Part shown: positions 24,866 through 35,546 of the stretch, in pieces
Layout of the letters: every line of letters starts with the position of its first letter
Position numbering within the stretch: position 1 is the first letter of the stretch
NCBI RefSeq assembly: GCF_032362555.1
Contig: NC_083505.1
Location: 6,005,501 to 6,069,500 of the forward strand
DNA from: Amyelois transitella
Taxonomy: Eukaryota > Arthropoda > Insecta > Lepidoptera > Pyralidae
Direction of reading: 5' to 3'
DNA length: 64,000 bases
Notes under the pieces: generated by a model
What the model was told of the DNA's origin: nothing
Database searches by the model: none
What the model saw: the letters and a program-made list of their open reading frames with translations, nothing else
Made by a program: the position numbers and the translations under genes

Positions 24866-25129
24866 GTGCCGTGTGGTTCCCGGCACCAATACAAAAAAGA
24901 ATAGGACCACTCCATCTCTTTCCCATGGATGTCGTAAAAGGCGACTAAGGGATAGGCTTACAAACTTAGGATTCTTTTTTAGGCGATGGGCTAGCAACCT
25001 GTCACTATTTGAATCTCAATTCTATCATTAAGCCAAATAGCTGAACGTGGCCATTCAGTCCTTTCAAGACTGTTGGCTCTGTCTACCCCGCAAGGGATAT
25101 AGACGTGAACATATGTATGTATGTATGTA
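24866..25129 (+). mobile_element. SINE family 1, full-length copy with exact TSD
   Basis: Head GTGCCGTGTGGTTCCCGGC, TATG-repeat tail, and an exact 10-bp target duplication TATAGAGTAA at 24856-24865 and 25130-25139. This is one of the cleanest copies in the window. Confidence 0.9.
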
Positions 25130-26443
25130 TATAGAGTAATTCAACTTGTATAAGGAAGATTCTGTACTTGGTTTAAGGATGGGTACTGGGTAGGTAGCAG
25201 TATTATTTTAAGTTGAATTTGTGTCATTAAGAAGTCCCTTTGATAACTTTGAACTAGTAATAATTATTTTTAAATAAACACAAATAATGAATACATACCA
25301 TACAAAATAATATATTTATTGTCACAGTATATGTACTACATTCATAGAAATTATTAAGTATTACTATATATCTGGCGACTGCAGAATAACCTGCGCCGAA
25401 GTCGGAATATTATAATGGACTAAGGTACTTTTAATAATGTAGCAGGAACATTGGTTAATGCGTAAAAAAAATTTGTACCTTTTTATATTTATTTGGAGTA
25501 TTTATATGTCTGAAATGTGCTGATCTTAATTTATTTGAAATACTAAAATGTTGTGTTAAATCCTATAAAATAATTAAAAATTAAATTTCCCGCTACACTC
25601 TATTTACAGAATTTATAAAAAATACTTAATCTACGTAACGTGTGAAAGTCGCAATAAAATAATTTCGTAGGCATACCTATTTACATATTTTGGCACATAT
25701 TATGGCAAACCTTAGACCATTCAAAGTTTCAAATTAAAATATGCTGAAGTATTAACTTAGGCTGTATACATAATATCTACCTACTTTTATTTACATAGCT
25801 TATCTAAGGAATACTTAACGACTCAATACATACATTTTGTCGGTATCGTAGTTATTAAAATGTACGACTTTGTATTTCACTATTTTGTTTGAAAATTTAA
25901 TTTTAATATTTCTTATCAATATTAAAGTTATTTTTATACACTGTTATATTTTATGCCCTGTTACATAACTTTTGACCAACTAAATTATAATAGTAGACGT
26001 CAAGTCGGTCTATTCTCTATCGTAATTTTAGAAACTTCACAGAATTATTAACTGTAAGCACGTCGCCTAGTTAATTGGGAATTATATACCAAATATCTGA
26101 ATTAATTCAAATCATATAAATAAATTGATATGTATGGGTATATCTAAACATACCTTGATATTATAATTATTTTTTTAACCCATTTCGCGTTCCATAAGCT
26201 TACCATCAAAATATTGTCATGGTCACATTACTTTGATGACCTTAACGCCGAACGCATTATCTGATAATATGGACTGATTTTTATTGAAGTGGCGGTATAA
26301 AAATAATGTTCTGAAATAGTAACTTTAGTACATATATATAAATTCTAAGATTTAAAATTTAAGTTGAACATTTCAAAGTTCACCTAGTATAAACACAAGT
26401 CTTTCCTCTTTCTAATGTAATTATGTAGTAATTACGCAACATC

Positions 26444-29400
26444 TCAATGACAACCACAACTCTTAACAACCATGTTCTTGTATTTCCGAAGGATCACATT
26501 GGAGTCATCTGTGTAGTAGAGGACGGATATTGGAGATAGCTTGATCGGCGCACACGATGGTTTTGGGACCTGAAAAATTATGGACTTTTATAATAAGACA
26601 TGCAAGGCACTCGCATCTTTTCCAAAATTCATAGAGGGGGATATACAAAAGCACTAACTTAATTCCATTAAAATTTTAGACAGGTAGTCGACGTCAACCT
26701 TAAATCTTTCGCAAATCTTCACCAAGTAAGGTATAATTTACTATACATATTTAGCAGATCTAGAGCCATGCTCAGCTGTATGGCTTAATGATGGAATTGA
26801 GATTGAAATAGTAACAGGTTGCTAGCTCATAGGATCGCAACAGGTGGAAGGAAGAGATCAAAGAGAAAGTGATTCGGCGGGGGAGTCACGACCCTCAGCA
26901 ATGAGGTATACGACGCGAGGAGGAGGCTAGCTCATCGCCCACAACAAGAATACCAAGTTTATTCGTCTTTCCCTTATTCGCCTTTAACAACATCCATGCG
27001 GAAATGATATGGAGTGGAACTTTTCTAAAGTACCGGAAACCACACGGCACCGTGGTATAAACTTATTGATAATGTTTTGTGACATCAAAAACATCTTCAT
27101 ACCTGTTGTGGATTTAAAAGATGAACCAACGTCTGTACGATTGCATGATTCGTGGCATTTTTATGTGCATTCAATGGGAAGTTGCATTCACCGCTACAAT
27201 AAAATGCACCGTACCCGTCAGGAGCTATGATCCAATCCTGCAATAAAACGAAAAAAAGACATTAATTCCATATTTGAATAGAACAGAAACACTTCACCTT
27301 TTATAAATATGTAAACTTATAACGTCTCATTACTTCCTCAAATTTCAGCATAATTAAGGTCTTGTTAAGTATGCGTTTATTTATCATTTCGTAGTGTCTC
27401 GTCCTAAATACATTGTTAATCGATCTATGTACTAACCTTAAACCTACGCAATTATAACGATGTCTTACCTGCCATTCTAAATCTTTGAAACTAACATAGA
27501 GGGTTTGTATTTCACAGCTTCTCGTTGTCCAATGTGACGTGTCTGTAAAAGAAATAAATGTTTCGTCATTTTCAAGTCTTAGCCATACTTAGATATAGTT
27601 AGTAAGTTCTAATAATTTGTATTACTTATTTTGGATAAACTTACAACAAATAAAATTTTCTTGATAAAACCAGACTTAAAGCCAAGCCAGACTAGCCAGA
27701 AGGAAGAAGAGTTAATTTAAAATATTCTTATTTTACTCTGCTTGATAGCAACAATGCAAATACTTTAGCCGATAAACACCAGTAAATGACATGAAATTTA
27801 ACTGATGAGTCTTACCTGTCAGTGGATTCCTTAGATGGTTTTCAGAGAAGCCGTGGGAGCGCCAACGCTTCGCTTCCCGCTTGCGGCGCGCCCCGGGATC
27901 CGCGTTGCCTAACTTAGGGCCACCCTTGAAGAAAGCCACTAAGAATGGCTGCTTGCCTTCCACGACCGCACCTCGAGGCTCTTCCAACCCTATTTCCTCA
28001 GGTTTCACGTGCCGCTCTAAATTTATAATATAAAATCAAATCAAATAAGGTTGCAGTTATATACATACATGAGTATATGTATATTTATCCCTTTCCTTTT
28101 ATGGGAATCTATTTATGGTAGTAATTGTATTATTGCTATATATATCGTGGAACCGAGCGGTGCTTAATAGACGTAAGAAAATCCATTAGAAGATGTAAAA
28201 TCAAAAAACCAACAAAAAGCAACAAAAACATCAGGAAAGCATAAAAAAATTTACTTTTGTCAAAAGAGACCCGACTTCAATGGACATACTCCTTTTTTGA
28301 ATTCAGTAAATGTATACTAAAACATTCTCCTAAATGTAACAAACCCTTTTTCTGAAAACCTCATCATAATCGGTTCAGCCAGCCAGACAGATCGATTTTG
28401 TAGCCCCATATGCGACCTATATTCGAAATTTCAACGATGTCGTTAGAGCCGTTTTCGAAAACTTAGTCCGCGTGGAATAGTTATTTAAGGCATCATTGAA
28501 GCCCTCAAGAATTAATTTTCCCCGTATTTTTTCACATATTCCATTATTTCTTTGCTCCTTATAGTTGCACTGTGATGATATATAGCCGATTAATGGTCTA
28601 TTCAACGAAAAAAGATTTTTTAATTTGAACCAGTAGTTTCTGAGATTAGCGCGTTCAAACAAACAAACTCTTCAGCTTGCTCGTTCAATAGTATACGATT
28701 TGTGCCGTATGGTTTCCAGCACTATATCTATAGTGCTGGAATATATAATAGGACCACTCTATATCTTGGAAGTCGTAAAAGGCGACAAAGGGAAATCTAA
28801 CAACCTGGCACTATTTGAATATCAATTCCATCTTAAGCTATACAGCTGAACCAGCTTTTATATTTTTACGAATGTTGGCTCAGTATACCTCGTAGGGGAT
28901 ATAGTAGTGATTTTATGATGTACTTATTTGTTAAATATGCGATGGGCTAGCAACCTGTCAACAATCATCAACATCAAGTCATTAGCCGAACTACTAGTAG
29001 GCAAATTCTTTGGCTGGTAGCTGGCATCCGTTATACACTACACGGATTTCTTCATTCGGCTAATTTTAGAAGCCAAGGTCATGGTAAAGGTACAGCATTA
29101 GGCAGGTAAACCTGATACACAATTAAAGGGATACTTAACATCTGTTTATTTGCAAACTGGTGTTCATATCTATGGGTGCGCTTGTAGAGAAAGCAAACGT
29201 AGAGCAGCACTCAGCCCCCATGATTCGGCTCGTAATAACCGAAGAGTAGAGTCATAGGTGGTAGTGGGATCGTGCCATGACAAAGTTTTATATACATATA
29301 TGTCCATAGGACATTGAACCGGTCGTCAGATATTCTGCCCCCGATTGAATAAGATCGTTTTCACTGTAGCGACTTTGCTCTAACCTGGTTGTGAATGTGG

Positions 29401-32400
29401 GTGTAGAGTGATGAAGAATCCGCGGTTGTCAGCGGGCGATGATAGCCACGCACCCAGGGCGTTGGTCACGTTCAACTCCAGCCAGCCTTCTGCACCCGCA
29501 CTGGTGTTTACTGCAGCCACCTCCTCAAGTTGCATTTTTCTGGAAGTGTATTGTTTTCGTTTTAATTTTTTACCTATTACTGCACGAACGTGCAACAGCA
29601 ACCATTTAAAGTGACTTTTAGCCATTTTGGCATCACACCCTTGCCTGCCAACAGCCATGTAGCTCACATGCAACGAAGACAACTAACATCACAGACCCTC
29701 CTACTATTTTAATGGCTCATATTTTACAAATCACTTCAAATACTTTAGATTGGGTAAGTACTAAATAAATCTATTCTATTCTACTTCACCTACCTACTAA
29801 AGCGATAAAAACTTACCCTAAATTATCAACGTTGATTACACGATGTGCAACCACTCTGTATAAACTTGTGGGGTCTTCTGTATGCGTTGGCGCCTGGTGT
29901 AGCCTCAGCTCGGCGGTCAGCAGCGAGGACGCGTCGCCGGGAGCGCCTGCCACCTCAAACCACACGTGTCTTCCGTGGCCTTGTCGAAGAGCCCCCAAAT
30001 GATGCTCTGAAAATAAATATCATAGACCTTTTGAAACAGATATAAAAGAATATTTAACATCTTCTTCCCCCTGGAATTTGGTCCCAGTTAATCCTCAACT
30101 CTCTGAAGAGTGGGTGGGTCAAGTTTTTACACTAACGACTCCCATCTGACTTTCGCGACCTTTTCCAATAAACCTAACTCTTATTAGATCATGGTAACAA
30201 TAACCAGTTACGTGAATGTGTAATTTCTCCCCATCGAAAGATAATCAGAGGTTTACATGGCAGAGATAGGATTTGGATCTGCACCTTAACGATTTGACCA
30301 ACGACATTCTTCAACGAAGAAAAAAGATTCTGTTTTTTTTATCACATACTATTTTGATAGTTTCAACCTATACTTAATCTATAACAATAGAAAATCATCT
30401 ACAAATTCTGTAAAACACGTTTCAATTAACATCACTGTGTAAACAAGGGTGACGTAACTTATAGTTAATGAGCGCTTTTGCGATGTGTACCTGCTTATTT
30501 AACTTGGTTCAATATGAGTGTGTTCTCCAGACATATTAAACAGGTAGGTAATATCCTTTATTAAATAAAGCCATTCGCATGCAAATTGTGACCAAAGGTT
30601 GCGGAACAGGTGGCTCGCCCGTTATTCACCCGTCAAGTGTAACTTGAAACATTAATTAATAATTTTATTCTAGTTTTCACACAAGTATTAATGCCGCATA
30701 TCATACTTAGAAGCAGTCAGAAAACTGGTCTGCCAATTTCATAATTTTCATTCCTATTTTCTTATTTGTAGATTTTATTTGCCCTATGTCTTCCGGATAA
30801 ACTTTGTAGCTGGGTACTTCTGCGAAATGATTGCGTTCCAGTAATAGAATATGTAAGTAGGTATAACTCGTTATCGAGTTCGTAACAAACATGCACGAGA
30901 GCAAAGAACTGTTTACATTAATTTTATTATAGTTACTTAATATCAAAGATCTCCAACACTACGATCTTTAACGACCTCTACTGGGTAATTAATTAATACG
31001 ATAAATAAATACGATCCCCGTCTGCTACTCTGGAGCTACCCAGTTTCGATTCCCAGCGTGGACAATTTAAATTTATTTATAGCATTTTATCAGATTTTTC
31101 TACAATTTGGGGTGTGCGTTTTCTCCTAAATTAGTAAGGATTTATATTGATAATGATACAGGTAGGTAATTTATTTAGGACGATATGTAATGCCAATTTA
31201 CCCCGGGGCTACGCTCCCTTGGGAATTTCGGAATATAAAGGAACTTATATGTTATTCCATCCTACTAATGTCCTATCCTACTAATATTATAAAAGCGAAA
31301 GTAGGTAGGTATCTTATTAGTAGATTTTGCATGAAAGAGTACTGACATCCTTACAAATTCCGCTTTTATAAGTTTTATTACGAGTAGTATCTAGTATATT
31401 AGCCCCTTACCACTTAATGGGATTTTATATTACTAGGTAAGTAGGTACCTACTTCATTTGCTATGTAATATAACTTCTTTTAATAACAGAAAATATAACT
31501 AGACATTTATGGAATTGTTTCTTGGAACTTAAATTCCATTATATTTTTTGTAACGGCCTTCAATGGTGATTCTCAGACAAAGCTATCATTAAATTTTAAG
31601 ATGTCTTTATCAAAGTGCCGCCAGCCAGACCCACCCGCTCTGGTGGTATGTGAAATGACTCATCATTGTTCTACCTGTGGACCACATTTTTTACAAATTC
31701 TTCTAAAGTAGAAATACCTTTCGATTCGATAGATAATAAAAATTTTGAGAATGCTATTTATTACAAGAAGCATAATAGAAGAAATATTTGACATTACGAA
31801 AATAATATCTCGGAGTTCCCTTCAAACTAAGTGTATTTATTTTTAACGAGCCAAACTGAAATGGTTATCAAAGGGGCACAAATGGTGAGAAGCAGACAAG
31901 CTAAGCAGAAAACAATAAAAAAATTGTAGGAACCTCGTTTGTTGATTAATTTTAAGTTACCTAGTAAAATTATTTAGATAACTGGGAAATTAGTCTTAGT
32001 TAATTTTAGTCCCAGGACGCATAAACCTAGGTACCTCATCCTAAGTAGGGACAAATCAGAATCACACGAATGAACCTACCTACTTGTAAAATAAGTAATA
32101 GGTACTTACTCTACATAAATATCTTAAATAGGTACTAATCGTAGTCCAGAGAACCTGCCAAGTAATTTAAGTAAGAATATTTAATAACAATATTCACATA
32201 GGTACATAGTTTTTATATATTAAGACATAGGTAGTTAATACCTATCTAAAATATAGGTAAGTAAATAAGACCCATTAGAAAATGTATTAGATTTCTACAT
32301 TGAACCGACCAGGAATTTATTGAGCTTGGAAATAGTAAAAAATTAAAGTAATGCTACTTACTTTTGCTTTGAAACGTCATGATGAGATCACTGGCATCAA

Positions 32401-32743
32401 TCGCTATCTGTTCATCGCCACTGAGTGCCATCTCAGAGCTGCGTGTAGGACGCGCCTGCTCATGTTCCTCGGCCAGCTGTTTGTACACGTCCAGGAGAAA
32501 ACTAGGAGCTGAACGGTCCAGGGGTGGAGCCCGAGGGCCCCGCGGACGTTCGCCTAGGCCCAGGAGATCGAGTATTTCATGTTCAACAACCAGCCGTTCG
32601 TGCCGCGTCATAGAGTGATGTATCACTGTTTGATCGACCCCATTATCAATGTATAAACCGGAGAGGGTAGCTTTACAAACGAGAGGAAACAACGCCACGA
32701 GAGTGATGCACGCGCATCGCCACGCCGCTTTTGGGTCGGTCAT
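26444..32743 (-). CDS. gbb: BMP ligand of the Gbb / BMP5-8 type, seven exons
   Basis: Exons in reading order: 32743-32362, 30006-29817, 29539-29385, 28016-27816, 27542-27469, 27237-27103, 26569-26444. Phases fit and give 420 residues. A hydrophobic N-terminus ([11 protein letters not shown]) serves as signal peptide. The prodomain ends at a furin-type site RRKR (residues 286-289), leaving a mature chain of 131 residues. The mature part has [39 protein letters not shown] and ends MVVKSCGCH, closest to Drosophila Gbb and vertebrate BMP5-7. Cysteines 319, 348, 352, 385, 417 and 419 supply the cystine knot. The fourth family cysteine is Ser384 (PKPSCAPIK instead of PKPCCAP). Gbb is a secreted TGF-beta-family signal acting through BMP receptors and Mad. 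The gene is otherwise intact. Confidence 0.95.
26758..27049 (-). mobile_element. SINE family 1, old copy split by a 95-bp insertion
   Basis: The order is a tail-side piece (GCTGTATGGCTTAATGATGG), 95 foreign bases at 26831-26925, then the head-side piece ending AACCACACGGCAC. The foreign piece is flanked by the direct repeat GCTAGCTCAT (26821-26830 and 26926-26935). It lies in the last intron of the BMP gene. Confidence 0.75.
28281..28680. mobile_element. Diverged dispersed repeat, class uncertain
   Basis: Blocks such as CATAATCGGTTCAGCCAGCC and GAGATTAGCGCGTTCAAACA recall non-autonomous repeats that are very common in moths. No ends, target duplication or protein can be defined. Confidence 0.4.
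28700..28915 (+). mobile_element. SINE family 1, old copy with an internal hairpin
   Basis: GTGCCGTATGGTTTCCAGCA replaces the usual head. Bases 28714-28726 and 28729-28741 form an exact 13-bp inverted repeat where other copies have a simple A-rich stretch. The rest is strongly diverged. Confidence 0.65.
30062..30318 (-). mobile_element. SINE family 2 (tRNA-like head), diverged
   Basis: Read on the minus strand it begins with GTCGTTGGTCAAATCGTTAA, reaches a B-box-like GATCCAAATCC, and ends near GAGGATTAACTGGGACCAAA. It matches the repeat in Cwc15 intron 1. It lies in intron 1 of the BMP gene, in the same sense as the gene. Confidence 0.55.
30319..32361 (-). other. Rest of BMP gene intron 1
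   Basis: AT-rich and non-coding apart from the Helitron-like end at 31276. A short block at 31198-31256, with GGGGCTACGCTCCCTTGGGA, resembles another common moth repeat. No gene is supported. Confidence 0.6.
31276..31302 (+). mobile_element. Helitron-like 5' end fragment
   Basis: TCCTACTAATATTATAAAAG preceded by A matches the start of a widespread lepidopteran Helitron-like family as I recall it. Only the terminus remains, and a partial second copy of the same words precedes it at 31257. Confidence 0.4.
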
Positions 32744-32900
32744 AATGGCTGTCCGTGCGGTGAGCGCCCACTCAACTGGCGAGCGGAGACGCGGAGGCGC
32801 GCGACGGGATCAGCCACTGAACCTGCCCACTCAAGGTAGGCCGCCGGCGGCGCCGCGCTCGCCACATTCCTCCCCTCTCTCGCCTCGTTCACTTCACTTT
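32744..32900 (-). promoter_or_regulatory. GC-rich 5' region of the BMP gene
   Basis: The 150 bases upstream of the ATG are markedly GC-rich (for example GAGGCGCGCGACGGGATCAG and GCCGCCGGCGGCGCCGCGC), unlike the surroundings. This is a likely promoter and 5' UTR. No TATA box stands out. Confidence 0.4.
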
Positions 32901-33046
32901 AATGTAAACATTGATCGCCACAAGCCGCACCGCACACGCATTAGCTACTTACATGTAGGTATCTATGTGTTGATTAATGCGCCTTGCAAAACAAACGAAT
33001 CTTTCCTCTACCGTTAACTAATCGATGCATAACACAAATAACAGGT

Positions 33047-33148
33047 ACATACATACATGTAATCACGTCTATATCTCTTGCAGGGTAGACAGAGCCAACA
33101 GTCTCGAAAAACTGATAGGCGACGTTCAGCTCTTAGGCTTAAGATGAT
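33047..33148 (-). mobile_element. SINE family 1, 3'-end fragment
   Basis: CATA-repeat tail followed by ATCACGTCTATATCTCTTGC and GACAGAGCCAACAGTCTCG; the head side is missing. Two further scraps of the family lie at 33805-33842 and 34430-34496. Confidence 0.7.
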
Positions 33149-35546
33149 AACATCAACAAATTGAGACTTCTATATTGCGTCGTGTAGATGATTCACTGCA
33201 TTGATTCTTTTCAAAAAAGGGGGGAAATATGTACTTAAGTACAATTTGACACAATAGAAAAAAATCACAAATGTAGGTCTAAAAATATCTTTCAATGAGT
33301 AGAACTTTGTAAAAATGCCTTTGTAAAAATTGTAAAAATGTTTGAGGTACAAACTTTTTTGATATAGGTACAAACAGGTACAAACTAGGTACTAAGGGCT
33401 GGTTCGACAATATTTGTGTTTTGCGAGGTGGCTCCGTCATCTTGACGTTCATCTTTTTTTGCATTACCTTATGTATCCAAACAATACTAGCGTAATACTG
33501 TTTGATTTTTTGATCAAAAGTATAAAAATCAACATTGAGTATAGGTACCTATCTAGTTACCTACTTACTAGTTTCAAAATACAAGGACAAGGCCTACGCC
33601 CTTAGCCGCTCGGGGTGCTTTCAGGAGAATAAATTAATTTTCATTTCAGTGATTAGGTACCTGTGTGTGAATCTTACACATTTTCTTTCTACTTACGTTA
33701 CTTTCTTTGATGAGCTAGAGAAAAAAACTCATAAAAAAAAGGTTCGCGTAACGTTTATTCACGATTTACTTACCTACCTACTTTGTTACAGGAAAAGATA
33801 AAATTGTGACAGATTGTTGGCCCATCGCCTACAAGAGGAAATAACATAGATACCTACACTTTATTACCAAGTACCTAAGTACCTACTCATATTTTGGCAA
33901 CCTCCTCGAAGGACCTCTGGACGTCCCAGTCCCAGGGCGGAAAAATGAAGTGTAAAACGGACGTGGACACCATAAAAAAAAGGTCATTATGTATTATTTA
34001 AAAAACAAATTACTTGTTTTTTTACTTTTATGTAAGTACCTTACAAATTGGCATTAGTTCGTTACTCATCCATCAGTTAAAACTAATTACATTAATTAGT
34101 TTTAAATTAGCAGGGCAGGTAAATTCAACTCTAATGAAGAGAACTTGGTGTCTCGTCTTTTCTGCTTAGGTTAGTTAAGTACATTTCACAGAAAACATAG
34201 AGCCGCATTAGCTGAAACGTACGGAGGTAAAGAGGAACAAACATTTTCAGCCTGAGCATTTTCTGATGAGATATAAAAACCGAAGATTTGGAACACCTAA
34301 TGCAGCACCATGACGATCAAGCTTAAATTAAAAAAATGCCACCTTAACAAAAACCGTTCAGCCACGGGGACAAAACCGTGGGCTTCAAATAATTTACATT
34401 ATACATCCACCTTATCACGGTTTTAGCCCATACGGGTATACAGAGCCCGCAATCTCGAAAAGACTGGAAGGCCATGCCTAGCTCTATGGCTTAATAAATT
34501 TATAAATATAAGTGTAATAACTATTAGTTAGTTGCGTTCATTAAGAAGCAGTAAGTGTTCCCTCTTTTTCAACAATTCCCGTCATTAGATCTTGTGAATA
34601 TGAAACTACCTAGGGAAAATATAGTTTCAAAAAAACTATCCAAGTCGATTTATAAAATCTTTAATAAATATAGGTACCAAAGAATTATTTTAAGCTACTT
34701 CTGCCCGGGGCTTCGCTCCATTCTTAAATTAAAACAAAGGAGCAATACCAACAATTAGGTATATTTCTTCCACATACCACATCTGTTTCTGTTCACATTT
34801 TAGAAATCTTACCGATACCGATCTTGACCGATACTTGAAAGATATCGGTCAGGATCTAAAACGAACAGAAACCAAAAATGTGATTTTTAGTATTTCATTA
34901 TGTCTGTTTGTACTCGCATCACGTGAAAACTGTTGCTCCGATTAGAATGTGGTTTTCTCCGATGTTAATCCACCCCTTGAAGGAGGCAATACTGAGATTA
35001 TCAGTGAACTATTGGTCACACAGATTTTGTTTAAAGTCGATGGCAACAGCTAATTAAAAATAAAACACCTTACAACCTAGTTAAAAACATAAGTTTTCAG
35101 AAATAAAATATTACCTACACCCTACTACTATTTACACGCAGATAATAATAAATAGTACCTATAAAGTTCATTTATATCACATACTGATATTAACGTTAGT
35201 ACAAAGATGAAGCTAGCCCCAAATTTCGGCAGGCATACTGACAGACTGTGACACAGACTGAAAATTACAAATAAATTTATAACAAAATTAGTTATATTAA
35301 TTTAACTGGGAATTAAACATAATAATGAGACATCCACCTTAGGCATTCTATCCATAGCCCAGGCAATGTATAGAATGCCTATATTATACTGACTTCCGGT
35401 GACATAAATAAAAAAAATATATATATATTGGATATATAATATTTCGAATATTTCAAACCCTGAAAAATATCAAACTGTTAGATAATAAACCAGTTTAATA
35501 AATCTAATCATTTTGTAATCTCACTTTTACAAATCATGTAAAAAAA
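33149..35546. other. Intergenic DNA between BMP gene and Cwc15
   Basis: No gene is supported. From about 34457 onward the sequence is homologous to the array units (34457-34610 matches 40219-40375), so the old duplication included about 1.1 kb of Cwc15 3' flank. The block CGGGGCTTCGCTCC near 34707 also occurs in each unit. Confidence 0.6.

Larger units (their letters stand above)
23481..26443. other. Intergenic DNA between receptor and BMP gene
   Basis: It contains a 33-bp minisatellite, a LINE-like 3' tail, two SINE pieces and, nearest 26443, probable 3' UTR of the BMP gene read on the minus strand. No other gene is supported. Confidence 0.6.
28017..29384 (-). other. BMP gene intron 3, filled with old repeats
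   Basis: Between the exon ending at 29385 and the one starting at 28016. It carries a diverged dispersed repeat at about 28281-28680, an old SINE at 28700-28915 and a small further SINE scrap at 28938-28962. Confidence 0.6.

Noticed and set aside
32379-33017. Plus-strand frames across BMP exon 1 and its promoter
   Set aside because: Explained by GC-rich coding and promoter DNA read on the wrong strand; composition is Arg/Ser/Pro-rich with no family match.
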